The notes: generated from the sequence alone by a model not told the origin. Shown: positions 6,552-14,868, counted from the stretch's first letter. The stretch is 19,740 nucleotides of DNA from Pleurocapsa sp. MO_226.B13 (GCA_030064795.1 JASJEI010000314.1:1-19740); one strand, 5' to 3'. Program-made: numbers and translations.

Positions 6552-6785
6552 CAGACTGGTTTGAGCTCCACTCTAGAAGCCCAGACAGAAAATAGCACTT
6601 TAGCCTTGTTGTTTTTTGCGATGGGAGCATTGCACATTTACGCGATGATGCGTTCGCGTTCGAGGAAGACCCTTCTAGCAGGGAAGGCGAATATTAGATC
6701 CAGTCCAGGGACAAATCTTTATCTGACGGTGGGTCTAGTTGCGGTAGCCATGGCTCTAGTCATGCAAAACCTGATTTTCTACTAA
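6534..6785 (+). CDS. Small two-helix membrane protein, unknown function
   Basis: The 83-residue protein has a polar N-terminus (about 1-20), a first hydrophobic segment at about 23-40 (ALLFFAMGALHIYAMM), a basic loop (RSRSRKTLLAGKANIRSS), and a second hydrophobic segment at about 61-82. This predicts two membrane helices joined by a positively charged, probably cytoplasmic loop. GGAGAG upstream of ATG 6534 is a plausible ribosome binding site. It is the first plus-strand gene of the island, divergent from ocp. Its first six residues (MKYSEQ) and upstream DNA resemble those of nblA (MNYSEQ), the only hint of its regulation. No family recognised. Confidence 0.75.
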   Translation: MKYSEQQTGLSSTLEAQTENSTLALLFFAMGALHIYAMMRSRSRKTLLAGKANIRSSPGTNLYLTVGLVAVAMALVMQNLIFY

Positions 6786-7029
6786 CTAAATTGATTCTGA
6801 GGAGCAATCAGTTCAAATTTCTTAACTTTAACTATTGATTAATGTAAACATTTCTCAGAAATCTAAGAAATGAGGAAACCTGCAACTTGCCCCGAAAAAT
6901 GACTTAATTATCCTCTGATTAAAGGACAGTATTAATACACATACGGTTATTCCCCCCTCCCTAGTCAGGGTGGGAAGAGCTAAGGTTTAAATCATAAACT
7001 TTACAAAAATTTACATAACAGCTAAGACC

Positions 7030-7116
7030 ATGATGAGTTTAATTGTTCTACTGATTTATTTCTGGGCTTGGCTGGTGATTTTGAACCGACTCAGCAGCCA
7101 AAGTCCATCTGCCTAA
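7030..7116 (+). CDS. 28-residue single-helix membrane peptide
   Basis: The short frame MMSLIVLLIYFWAWLVIL, followed by a polar tail (NRLSSQSPSA), predicts one membrane helix with a hydrophilic C-terminus. Its size recalls small photosynthetic membrane subunits such as those of cytochrome b6f or the photosystems, but the sequence is not recognised as any of them. It ends 51 bp before the ClpC-like gene and is co-directional with it. No clear Shine-Dalgarno site is seen; two adjacent ATGs (7030, 7033) are possible starts. The rest of the 6786-7167 gap holds nothing recognised. Confidence 0.4.
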   Translation: MMSLIVLLIYFWAWLVILNRLSSQSPSA

Positions 7117-7167
7117 GACTTTTCCAATATTTTAAATTAGCCACCCGAGAACTAAGAAGAATGCACC

Positions 7168-9462
7168 ATGTTTGAACGTTTTACCGAGAAATCAATTCAA
7201 GTAATCCTACTGGCTCAGGAAGAGTCTCGCCGCCTCGGACATAGCTTGGTTGGTTCAGAACAGATTCTCATCGGATTGATACTTGAAGACACTAGCTTAG
7301 CTGCAATTGTTTTGAAGGAGTTAGGTTTGACCGTATCATCCGTGCGTGCAGAAGTAGAAAAGAGCATCGGACGCGGAGCGGGCTTTGTGGGAATAGAAAT
7401 TCCCTTCACTCCCCAAGCCAAGGAAGTTCTAGAGCAAGCTATCAAGGAAGCAGGTCAACTCTCTCAAAACTATATCGGTCCGGAACATTTACTGTTGGGT
7501 CTGACTCAAGACTCTGAGGGTGTAGCGTCTAAGATTCTCCAGAATCTGGGAATTGACCTCGCTCAAGTGCGGACGCAGGTCATACGCGCCAGCAGTGAAG
7601 TCGCCGCCGTTCCAGCAGCGCCAAGGAGCGAGCTTAAACGTCCTCAAGTCAAGGCACTGTCAGAATTTGGCACCGACCTGACTCAATTAGCTGCTGAAGA
7701 CAAAATAGATCCAGTAGTGGGTCGAGAGCAGGAAATAGAGCGGGTCATTCAAATTCTGGGTCGTCGCACCAAGAACAATCCCGTGTTAATCGGGGAACCA
7801 GGAGTGGGTAAAACTGCCCTGGCAGAGGGACTAGCTCAACGCATTATCAGCCAAGATGTTCCCGAACTGCTGACAGACAAACAAGTGATTAGCTTGGATT
7901 TGGGTCAATTAGTGGCCGGAACTCGCTTCCGAGGTGAATTCGAGGAACGCCTCCAGCAGATTATGGCGGAGGTACGTCAAGCAGGAAACATTATTCTGGT
8001 CATCGACGAGGTTCATACATTAGTAGGAGCGGGGTCTGCCGAAGGGGCAATGGATGCAGCCAACCTGCTCAAGCCTGCCCTAGCACGGGGTGAGTTACAG
8101 TGCATTGGTGCCACTACTTTAGATGAATACCGCCAGTACATCGAGGGGGATGCAGCGTTGGAACGACGCTTTCAACCCGTGAAGGTGGAGGAGCCGACTG
8201 TAGAAGAGACCGTTGAGATTCTACGGGGCTTACGAAGTCGTTATGAGTCGCATCACCGTCTTGTTATTAGTGATGAAGCACTGAAAGCCGCAGCTCAACT
8301 CTCCGACCGCTATATCTCAGACCGCTACCTGCCGGATAAAGCAATCGACCTGATTGACGAAGCAGGTTCTCGCGTCCGTCTGCGCCATAACCAACAATCT
8401 TCCTCGACCCCTGCGGTAAGTGCAGAAGATATTGCTCAGGTAGTTTCGGTCTGGACGGGAGTACCGGTTAATCGAATAAGCGAATCAGAATCATTACAGC
8501 TATTGCATCTCGAGACTGCCTTGCACCAACGAGTAATCGGTCAAGAAGAAGCGGTTAAAGCAGTTGCCCGTGCCATTCGGCGGGCGCGTGTGGGATTGAG
8601 AAATCCCCATCGTCCCATTGCCAGCACGATCTTCTGCGGTCCTACTGGAGTGGGTAAAACCGAACTGACTAAAGCTCTAGCTGCTATTGTCTTTGGTTCA
8701 GAAGATGCCATGATTCGTCTGGACATGTCAGAGTACATGGAACCCCAGTCAGTCTCCAAGCTGATTGGCTCACCCCCTGGATATGTGGGCTACGGTGAAG
8801 GGGGTCAGCTAACAGAGGCCGTCCGTCGTCAACCTTACACCGTGGTTCTGTTTGACGAAATAGAGAAAGCCCATCCCGATGTGTTTAATCTCTTGTTGCA
8901 GCTATTGGAAGATGGTCGTTTGACTGATTCTCAGGGTCGTGTAGTCAACTTCAAAAACACCCTGATTATTATGACTTCTAACCTGGGTTCTCGTGCCATT
9001 GAAAAGCAGGGCAACGGTCTAGGTTTTGTGTTTACCGATTCGGCTCAGGCACAGTACAATCGCACTCGAGAGCAGGTCAATGTAGCCCTCAAACAGTCTT
9101 TCCGACCTGAATTTCTCAATCGCTTGGATGAAATTATCCTCTTCCGTCAACTTACTCGTGACGAGGTTAAGCAAATTGCAGAACTACTACTAGCTAATGT
9201 TGAATCTCGTCTGAGAGAACAAAACCTCCAGCTGGAGGTGAGCGAAGCTTTCAAAGAGCGTCTAACTATAGAAGGTTATGACCCGAGCTATGGAGCACGT
9301 CCCCTCAGAAGAGCTGTTTCCCGATTAGTGGAAGACAATCTAGCTGAAGCTATCCTCTCGGGTCAGATTCGCTCGGGAGACACGGCGGTGATGGACATTG
9401 ACGATGACGGTCAAGTGCAGGTTCAGCCAAAGCAGTCACCAGTTCTAATCGGAACTACCTAG
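7168..9462 (+). CDS. clpC: ClpC-type AAA+ unfoldase lacking the middle (UVR) domain
   Basis: Hsp100 unfoldase expected to feed proteins to a ClpP/ClpR protease. Order: Clp N-domain double repeat (about 1-143); AAA D1 with Walker A GEPGVGKT (209-216), Walker B ILVIDE (276-281) and pore loop GTRFRGEFE (251-259); AAA D2 with Walker A GPTGVGKT (491-498), VLFDE (560-564) and pore loop GYVGY (538-542); and a ClpP-docking type GLGF (617-620). The usual cyanobacterial ClpC is about 820 residues; this is 764. The loss is the coiled-coil middle/UVR domain: EAGSRVRL (398-405) is followed within about 11 residues by [10 protein letters not shown] (417 on). That domain normally carries self-inhibition and adaptor control, so this form may be constitutively active (inference). 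The D1 pore aromatic is Phe, whereas Tyr is usual. The N-domain, a known adaptor site, is intact. Confidence 0.93.
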   Translation: MFERFTEKSIQVILLAQEESRRLGHSLVGSEQILIGLILEDTSLAAIVLKELGLTVSSVRAEVEKSIGRGAGFVGIEIPFTPQAKEVLEQAIKEAGQLSQNYIGPEHLLLGLTQDSEGVASKILQNLGIDLAQVRTQVIRASSEVAAVPAAPRSELKRPQVKALSEFGTDLTQLAAEDKIDPVVGREQEIERVIQILGRRTKNNPVLIGEPGVGKTALAEGLAQRIISQDVPELLTDKQVISLDLGQLVAGTRFRGEFEERLQQIMAEVRQAGNIILVIDEVHTLVGAGSAEGAMDAANLLKPALARGELQCIGATTLDEYRQYIEGDAALERRFQPVKVEEPTVEETVEILRGLRSRYESHHRLVISDEALKAAAQLSDRYISDRYLPDKAIDLIDEAGSRVRLRHNQQSSSTPAVSAEDIAQVVSVWTGVPVNRISESESLQLLHLETALHQRVIGQEEAVKAVARAIRRARVGLRNPHRPIASTIFCGPTGVGKTELTKALAAIVFGSEDAMIRLDMSEYMEPQSVSKLIGSPPGYVGYGEGGQLTEAVRRQPYTVVLFDEIEKAHPDVFNLLLQLLEDGRLTDSQGRVVNFKNTLIIMTSNLGSRAIEKQGNGLGFVFTDSAQAQYNRTREQVNVALKQSFRPEFLNRLDEIILFRQLTRDEVKQIAELLLANVESRLREQNLQLEVSEAFKERLTIEGYDPSYGARPLRRAVSRLVEDNLAEAILSGQIRSGDTAVMDIDDDGQVQVQPKQSPVLIGTT

Positions 9463-9730
9463 AACAACGATTCAGTATTAATAAAGTATTCATAAATTTC
9501 TGGTTGGGTGGGACAAGGGAGAGTGGGAAGACACGGAAACCACTGAAGTTTGAGAGTATTTTCTGCCTCGTCCTCCTTGTCCCTATTTTCTCTAGAACAT
9601 TCGGGATTAATGAATCGGTGCTCAAGTGTGGCTTAGCTCGAGTTCAGAATTTAGATAGAAAAAACTCTGAACCCCCCAAAAAATGTTGAGTTTTCAATCT
9701 ACGTCCCACAGTTATTTTGTCATTTAATTT

Positions 9731-10309
9731 ATGCGTCACTTTCAAGTGTCTCAAACCCTCAAGATGGTCGTGCCCAATGAAGTAATCCCTATTGAGCATT
9801 ACCTGCGTCAACCGCAACGGCTAGTTCAAGCGATTACTGACCCCAGCCGCATTCAGCAGCTGGCTCCGTCCCACTTTCGCTTGCAGCTTCGTCCCTTACA
9901 GTTCATGATGCTTAGACTCGAACCTACCGTCGATTTGCAAGTTTGGACAGAAGCCGAGGGAACGCTTCATCTGCGCTCCCTCGACTGCGAGATTCGAGGT
10001 GCGCAGTTTCTCCAGCAATCTTTTGCTCTAGAACTGACAGGCACCCTAGCACCCCATCGCCAGGAAAGCACCACAGAGTTACAAGGAAAGGCCGATCTAA
10101 AGGTACGAGTTGACGTGCCTCCTCCTCTCAAGCTTCTCCCCGATCCAGTTCTGGAACAGTCTGGCAGAGCATTTCTTAATGGCATCTTGTTGACCATTAA
10201 ATATCGTTTAGAACGCCAACTGGTAGAGGATTATCAGCGCTGGGTTAAAGGGAAACTAGCTCAGCCCAAAACTCCTCTCACCATGCTGGTGGAAAGTTCG
10301 GCTAGCTAA
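9731..10309 (+). CDS. DUF1997 family protein
   Basis: The 192-residue soluble protein fits the DUF1997 family, found in cyanobacteria and plant plastids and of unknown biochemical function. Visible features are the start HFQVSQTLKMVVP, PIEHYLRQPQRLVQAITDPS, a beta-rich middle (LQLRPLQFMMLRLEPTVDLQ), and the conserved VDVPPPLKLLPDPVLEQSGR followed by AFLNGILLTIKYRLERQLVEDY. The strand pattern followed by a C-terminal helix suggests a START/polyketide-cyclase-like lipid-binding shape (inference). It follows the ClpC-like gene by 268 bp; that gap holds a purine-rich stretch near 9505-9540 and no supported gene. No signal peptide. Confidence 0.85.
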   Translation: MRHFQVSQTLKMVVPNEVIPIEHYLRQPQRLVQAITDPSRIQQLAPSHFRLQLRPLQFMMLRLEPTVDLQVWTEAEGTLHLRSLDCEIRGAQFLQQSFALELTGTLAPHRQESTTELQGKADLKVRVDVPPPLKLLPDPVLEQSGRAFLNGILLTIKYRLERQLVEDYQRWVKGKLAQPKTPLTMLVESSAS

Positions 10310-10403
10310 ATTAACCGACATCATCTTCCCTGCCAGCAGAGCGAGAAGAAATAGCTGGCAAGATTTCAACTATCCCAAATGTTAACCAACTTTTATTACC
10401 AAA

Positions 10404-11351
10404 ATGTACAACTCCGTTGACGAAAATAGCTCTTTTGAGCCAAATATTTCTGAGCTGGACATGGCTCACCTACAAAAACTATTACGACAGCAGGCTCAGC
10501 ACCGTCCTCTCTCCGAAAATATAGCTATTCTCGGTTGTGGCTATGTGGGATGTGCATTAGCTGACTACTGGCAAGAGCGAGGACACTTTGTTACAGGGAC
10601 AACCACTAACTGGAAACGTGTGGCTTCACTTTCTGAGGTCGTCTCCCAAGTATTCTTGATGAAAGGGGATGATGCCGATGCCGTGCAGTCTCTAGTCCGA
10701 GGTCAAGATACCCTGGTAGTCAGCGTTGCTCCCACCGGTTCCCAGGTGGCAGATGAATCGACCTATGAAACTACTTACCTCGCTACTGCCAAAAATCTAG
10801 TCCAGGCTTTGAACCAAGCACCCAGAGTGAAGCAAATCATCTATTTGAGTAGCTGCTCTGTCTATGGAGATTCCCAGGGAGGATGGGTTGATGAAACCTC
10901 TCCTATTTCCCCTTCAGAACCTCGGAGCCAGGTGCTTTCTCAAGCCGAGCAAATATTACTCCAGGCATCCAGCGAAAACCAGAAAGTTTGTATCCTACGG
11001 CTGGGTGGGATTTACGGTCCTGGTCGAGAATTAATCAATATGTATGGCGGTTTAGTTGGCATGACCTTACCTGGAAAGGGCGATCGGGTCATCAATTGGA
11101 TTCACCGCGATGACATCGTCGGGGCAATTGAGTTGGCTCGGTTAAATGAACTTGAAGGCATCTACAACCTAGTGGACGATAGCCAGCTGACAGTTAAAGA
11201 ACAGATCGAGCGCGTCTGTCTTCATTACGGTATGCCACCTGTACATTGGACTCCTTCCCAACTAAGCCTTCGGCACCAGAGTGTACGAATCAGCAATCAA
11301 AAGCTAAAAGCAGCGGGATATCGCTTAGTACATCCCCAACTCCTGATTTGA
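10404..11351 (+). CDS. Atypical SDR / NAD-dependent epimerase-like protein
   Basis: The 315-residue Rossmann-fold protein has the dinucleotide-binding GCGYVGCALA at about 44-53. A usual SDR strand with its catalytic-region serine follows (IIYLSSCSVYGDSQGGWVDE), then ILRLGGIYGPGR and a WIHRDDIVGAI substrate/cofactor helix. The canonical YxxxK pair is not present: the helix after the SVYG motif reads SEPRSQVLSQAEQ. This places it among atypical SDRs (YeeZ-like), which bind nucleotide but may not catalyse the standard oxidoreduction. An N-terminal extension of about 40 residues precedes the Rossmann motif; ATG 10461 is an alternative start with a weak upstream GAGCTGG. Substrate unknown. It lies 94 bp after DUF1997 and 130 bp before HCP. 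Confidence 0.82.
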   Translation: MYNSVDENSSFEPNISELDMAHLQKLLRQQAQHRPLSENIAILGCGYVGCALADYWQERGHFVTGTTTNWKRVASLSEVVSQVFLMKGDDADAVQSLVRGQDTLVVSVAPTGSQVADESTYETTYLATAKNLVQALNQAPRVKQIIYLSSCSVYGDSQGGWVDETSPISPSEPRSQVLSQAEQILLQASSENQKVCILRLGGIYGPGRELINMYGGLVGMTLPGKGDRVINWIHRDDIVGAIELARLNELEGIYNLVDDSQLTVKEQIERVCLHYGMPPVHWTPSQLSLRHQSVRISNQKLKAAGYRLVHPQLLI

Positions 11352-11404
11352 GTCACCGAGATGGAAAAAACCGAATCTGGTTTTATTTACTAATAAATAA
11401 AATA

Positions 11405-11420
11405 AGTCAAGTTATTGCAA
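11405..11420 (+). promoter_or_regulatory. Shared 16-nt motif upstream of HCP
   Basis: Exact copy of GTCAAGTTATTGCAAT, also present at 6446-6461. It lies 62-77 nt before the HCP ATG at 11482. AAAAATTTACAT follows closely and recurs at about 7008-7019, before the 28-residue gene. Confidence 0.4.
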
Positions 11421-11481
11421 TAAAAATTTACATTGCGTTACCTTAAAAACAGATCGACTCAAGATAAAAACAATTATTTCC

Positions 11482-11979
11482 ATGACCCTTACTACAGATA
11501 AACCCTCTTACTCCAATATCTTTGCTGCCGTGACTCAGGCAGTAGAAGCCATACAGAGCTTATCAACTGATGACCAGCTAGGACTATTGTGGGTCCTTTA
11601 TGAAAATATGGGAGGTCTAGTAACTCCAGCTGCTCCCGATGCAACCGTAAGGATTAAGCTAGCTGGAGGTTTAATTTATGAAGTGACTAACCTCCCCTAC
11701 GAAAAGCAACTGCAGTTCATGCGCGACTTGATAGCGGGAGTTAATAATTCCCTTACCCGTGCTTATGGAATGCTCAGTAGCAATAACAAGCTAGCTTTTT
11801 GGTATCAGTTAGCTGAGTGGATGCGCAGTAGAGAAGTTATTCCCACTCCCGAAGGTTATCAACTCTCGGCAACAGCCACTGCCGTCTTGAACAAAGTTGT
11901 GGCACTGGAATTTAATCAGCAGATAGCAGTTCTGCGCCTGATTGTCGGCAAGATGGGTATTGACCCCTTGACAGTTTAG
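11482..11979 (+). CDS. hcp: Helical carotenoid protein (free OCP N-terminal domain homologue)
   Basis: The 165-residue protein is a stand-alone homologue of the OCP carotenoid-binding domain; HCPs bind carotenoid and, depending on clade, quench singlet oxygen or the phycobilisome. It aligns with the ocp N-domain of this window. W37 and Y40 match OCP W41 and Y44, and W107 in AFWYQLAEWM matches W110. PTPEGYQLSATATAVLN matches the OCP counterpart, and the protein ends after MGIDPLTV where the OCP linker would start. No C-terminal NTF2 domain and no separate CTDH gene is seen in this window. The clade cannot be told from sequence reading alone. The stop codon lies inside a leader element shared with the second 86-residue gene. 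Confidence 0.93.
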   Translation: MTLTTDKPSYSNIFAAVTQAVEAIQSLSTDDQLGLLWVLYENMGGLVTPAAPDATVRIKLAGGLIYEVTNLPYEKQLQFMRDLIAGVNNSLTRAYGMLSSNNKLAFWYQLAEWMRSREVIPTPEGYQLSATATAVLNKVVALEFNQQIAVLRLIVGKMGIDPLTV

Positions 11980-12020
11980 AGAACAGTATCGGCACTAGAA
12001 GCAAAAAAGTAACAGTAATC
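11971..12020 (+). repeat. Duplicated leader of the 86-residue gene, copy 1
   Basis: ACAGTTTAGAGAACA (11971-11985) is identical to 18883-18897. The following bases up to the start codon are also similar (TCG.CA.TA, then AAAAAAGTA.CA). In this copy the element includes the HCP stop codon (TAG 11977-11979). Confidence 0.6.
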
Positions 12021-12281
12021 ATGGATAGCAATAATCCCCAAAATCTTCAAAATTGTCCGGTCTGTGGCGTTTCCATTACTGAAGATGGACAAGTTAACTT
12101 TTCCCACGGAAGCTCAGGAAATCGTGCTCGACTCTACGCCCGAGTTTGCCAATACACCCAGAAACCTGGATGTATCAACCAAGAATCTCAACTTGTTGGC
12201 GAACTCAACCCTGAAGATGGCTTTGAATCGGGTGAGAATTTACCGCTCCCTTTTTTGAGTACCCTTGGAGCAACTAACTAA
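12021..12281 (+). CDS. 86-residue Cys-motif protein, paralogue 1
   Basis: Small soluble protein with four cysteines arranged as C12-x2-C15 ... C43-x7-C51 (CPVCG and CQYTQKPGC), which could form a zinc or redox site (inference). Flanking conserved text is VSITEDGQVNFS, RLYARVCQYT and EDGFESGE. It is a paralogue of the protein at 18941-19201: 58 of 86 positions are identical, including all Cys, and the leader DNA is shared. It lies 41 bp after HCP; its TAA is directly abutted by a possible GTG start of the MATE gene, so the three genes are probably co-transcribed. Family not recognised. Confidence 0.8.
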   Translation: MDSNNPQNLQNCPVCGVSITEDGQVNFSHGSSGNRARLYARVCQYTQKPGCINQESQLVGELNPEDGFESGENLPLPFLSTLGATN

Positions 12282-12290
12282 GTGAACTCG

Positions 12291-13688
12291 ATGAAGTCTC
12301 AACTGACACAAGGTCGAGTTTCACTCCAGCTGCTCAGGCTATCGCTGCCAATGGTCTGGGGTGTTTTTTCGGTGTTAGCTTTTAGCCTTGCTGACACCTA
12401 TTTTGTCGCTCAACTAGGAACGAGCGAGCTGGCGGCGATGAGCTTTACTTTTCCCGTGGTTACAGTTTTGGGAAGCGTAGCAATGGGATTAGCCACTGGT
12501 ACTTCTTCAGTTATTGCCCGAGTGATTGGTCAAGGCGAGCGCCCTCTGGTGCAGCAGCTAACCACTGACAGTCTCCTGCTTTCTCTTCTCATTGTCAGCA
12601 TCCTTGCTGCCCTGGGCTTGAGTACAATCAATCCCCTGTTTGCTACGTTGGGAGCCGAACCAGAACTCCTACCTTTGATTCAGGAATACATGAACATCTG
12701 GTATTGGGGGATGGTTTTCCTCGTTGTTCCCATGGTGGGCAACAGTGCTATCCGTGCTGCTGGCAATACGGTCGTTCCCAGCCTGATTATGACTTTGGCA
12801 GCTGCGGTTAACATCTTCGTCGACCCCCTACTCATTTTTGGCTGGGGACCATTACCAGCTTTGGGTCTCAAGGGAGCGGCACTGGCGACTGTCATCTCTC
12901 GCGCCAGCACCCTAATAGCTTCTCTAGCTTTCCTCCACTTTCACGAGCGCCTGTTACTGTTCACTTTCCCCGGCTTGAAAGCAATAGTAACAAGTTGGCG
13001 CAGTCTCCTGTCTGTTGGCTTGCCCGCAGCAGCAACTAACTTAATTTCTCCTCTGGCAGTCAGTTTTGTGACCAGCTTGATGGCGCGGTACGGAGCTGAA
13101 GCGGTTGCTGGATTCGGATTAGCATCGCGGCTAGAAGCTATGGCACTAATTGCACCTTTAGCCCTCTCCGCCAGTATTGGTCCCTTTGTCGGTCAGAACT
13201 GGGGCGCTCAACAGTACGGTCGAGTCAAGCGAGCAGTAAAAGTGAGCTTTTGGTTCTGCCTGAGTTGGGGTGGACTGATCGCCGTCTTACTGGGAACAGG
13301 TGCAACTACAATTGGTGCTTGGTTCGACAGTGACCCAGCAGTAGTAGCCAGTGCCACTATCTATTTGACGCTCGTGCCCGTCAGTTACGGAGCTTTAGGC
13401 ATTGTTTTCACCGCTAGTTCAGCTTTCAACGCTTTAGGCAAGCCCCTGCCAGCTCTGGGGATGTCCCTCTCCCGACTGTTGCTCCTCTACGTCCCTTTAG
13501 CCTATTTGGGTAGCCAGTTGTTTGGCATTTCTGGCATTTTTGGGGCAGCCTGTATTTCTAACGGAATAGTGGGACTGGGGGCCTGGTTCTGGCATTCACG
13601 TTGGAGTCAGTTTGGTTCTGAAGTTTCATCTGGACAATTCTCATCTCTGCAAGAAGTCGCTGCTCCAGAAAAAGCAAAACAAAGCTAG
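12291..13688 (+). CDS. MATE-family multidrug/toxin efflux transporter
   Basis: The protein is about 465 residues with twelve predicted membrane helices in two bundles, typical of MATE secondary transporters that export organic compounds in exchange for Na+ or H+. Visible family features are LSLPMVWGVFSVLAFSLADT near the N-terminus, PVVTVLGSVAMGLATGTSSV, the AAGNTVVPSLIM loop and GQNWGAQQYGRVKRAV in the second half. The start is either GTG 12282, abutting the previous stop, or ATG 12291, used here; neither has a clear ribosome binding site. The substrate cannot be inferred. The genetic link to HCP and the Cys-motif protein suggests export of a stress-related compound (inference). Confidence 0.9.
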   Translation: MKSQLTQGRVSLQLLRLSLPMVWGVFSVLAFSLADTYFVAQLGTSELAAMSFTFPVVTVLGSVAMGLATGTSSVIARVIGQGERPLVQQLTTDSLLLSLLIVSILAALGLSTINPLFATLGAEPELLPLIQEYMNIWYWGMVFLVVPMVGNSAIRAAGNTVVPSLIMTLAAAVNIFVDPLLIFGWGPLPALGLKGAALATVISRASTLIASLAFLHFHERLLLFTFPGLKAIVTSWRSLLSVGLPAAATNLISPLAVSFVTSLMARYGAEAVAGFGLASRLEAMALIAPLALSASIGPFVGQNWGAQQYGRVKRAVKVSFWFCLSWGGLIAVLLGTGATTIGAWFDSDPAVVASATIYLTLVPVSYGALGIVFTASSAFNALGKPLPALGMSLSRLLLLYVPLAYLGSQLFGISGIFGAACISNGIVGLGAWFWHSRWSQFGSEVSSGQFSSLQEVAAPEKAKQS

Positions 13689-13794
13689 TAATGACAATAT
13701 GTACGAGTGAACATCCCAATGAGAGACAACAAGGCGACAGGTAGATTCACTCAACTCAAATATAGACAAGTCGATTCTCAGCCCAAAACTCAAA

Positions 13795-14685
13795 ATGTTA
13801 TCACACCCACAGAAACAGGTTTCAAGGGGGCAGTGGCTTTACCAACGTTTCTTAGAAATCTCGATCTATCCAAGCATCTGGACTGCTGGGGGAGTTGCCT
13901 CCCTGACTTACTTTGTCCAAGAAACCCTAAATCTTCCTCACGACTGGCGAGCAGTGGCTCTCATTTTTGCTGCCACTCTTCTTTTTTATAATTTAGACCG
14001 TCTTCTAGACTCTTCCATCCAACCCATTCCCGATCCCAAAGCTCAGTCTTACGTTCGTCATCCTGGTTTCAAGCTTCTTTTACTGGTAATAACATTAGCC
14101 GTAGGACTATTACTATATCAAGCCCCCGCGACCGTAAGATTTGTAAGTTGTGGTGGACTCTTGCCTTTAATTTACGGAATTCCCATACTGCCTTGGGTTA
14201 GAGATCAAAATCTGCGGTGGTACCGTCTCAAAGATGTTCCCGGTGCCAAGGCTTGGATTGTTGCGGGAATAATTACCTACGCCCTAGTTGCTGTTCCTCT
14301 AGCCTACGCTGGCGTTGTGTTTGGAAAATCAGCAGCACTAACTGCTCTCTTCTTACTAATTTTTACAGGCACTAACTCCCATCTCTTTGACGTTCGCGAC
14401 CTCGACTCCGACCGAGAGAAAGGAGTGCTGACTCTGCCTTTGATTGTAGGAGTGAGAGTAAATCGCCTCATCTGGACAGGTTTGAATTTCAGCTTGCTTG
14501 CCTTTCTCAGCTGGTTCTGGTCAACAGGACTTAATTCTCCTCCGTTAGAGGTTATCTTGCCCATACTTGCGATCGATTTAGCCTTTATTTGGCTTTTGAG
14601 TCCTGATACCCCCAGAAATATCTACAACATCGGCCTAGATGGCTGTCTGTTCCTACCAATTCTCTTAACTAAGATGTTGAATTGA
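13795..14685 (+). CDS. UbiA-superfamily membrane prenyltransferase
   Basis: The 296-residue membrane protein has about eight or nine predicted helices. It carries both Asp-rich prenyl-diphosphate motifs of the UbiA family, in variant form: N66-L-D68-R-L-L-D72, and D199-V-R-D202-L-D204-S-D206-R-E-K. A cytoplasmic-loop YRLKDVPGAKAW lies between them. The family attaches an isoprenoid chain to an acceptor ring, as in quinone, tocopherol or chlorophyll synthesis; the acceptor here is unknown. The first motif is looser than the NDxxDxxxD of chlorophyll synthase. It follows the MATE gene by 106 bp and precedes nblA by 240 bp. A 94-codon frame overlapping its start (13707-13991) is a shadow. Confidence 0.88.
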   Translation: MLSHPQKQVSRGQWLYQRFLEISIYPSIWTAGGVASLTYFVQETLNLPHDWRAVALIFAATLLFYNLDRLLDSSIQPIPDPKAQSYVRHPGFKLLLLVITLAVGLLLYQAPATVRFVSCGGLLPLIYGIPILPWVRDQNLRWYRLKDVPGAKAWIVAGIITYALVAVPLAYAGVVFGKSAALTALFLLIFTGTNSHLFDVRDLDSDREKGVLTLPLIVGVRVNRLIWTGLNFSLLAFLSWFWSTGLNSPPLEVILPILAIDLAFIWLLSPDTPRNIYNIGLDGCLFLPILLTKMLN

Positions 14686-14868
14686 TTTTATTGAATAGCA
14701 ATAATTTATGAAGAAGTTCTATAACCGCGGGAATTCATTAGACTCAAGCGATTGCCTCTTTTCCTAGAGCTAGCGATCGCGTAAACGAACGAACGATACT
14801 CTATTATCGGTACGGATTTTACTACTTAAATCTTGATGTAAAGCCCTGTTAATTTTTCTTAATTTTAA

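Noticed and set aside
8541..8759. Minus-strand ORF inside the ClpC gene
   Set aside because: Antisense shadow of a highly conserved coding sequence.
7168..9462. ClpB disaggregase
   Set aside because: ClpB has a long middle coiled coil and lacks the GLGF-type ClpP-docking loop; here the docking loop is present and the N-domain is ClpC-like.
9504..9689. 61-codon ORF between the ClpC-like gene and the DUF1997 gene
   Set aside because: Begins in a purine-rich low-complexity stretch, has no ATG start, and its translation shows no recognisable pattern.
12064..12258. 64-codon ORF inside the first 86-residue gene
   Set aside because: Different frame of the Cys-motif gene; only the Cys-motif frame is conserved in the second copy.
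13707..13991. 94-codon ORF at the start of the UbiA gene
   Set aside because: Overlaps the UbiA coding region in another frame; the Ser/Pro/Cys-rich end is typical of a shadow.
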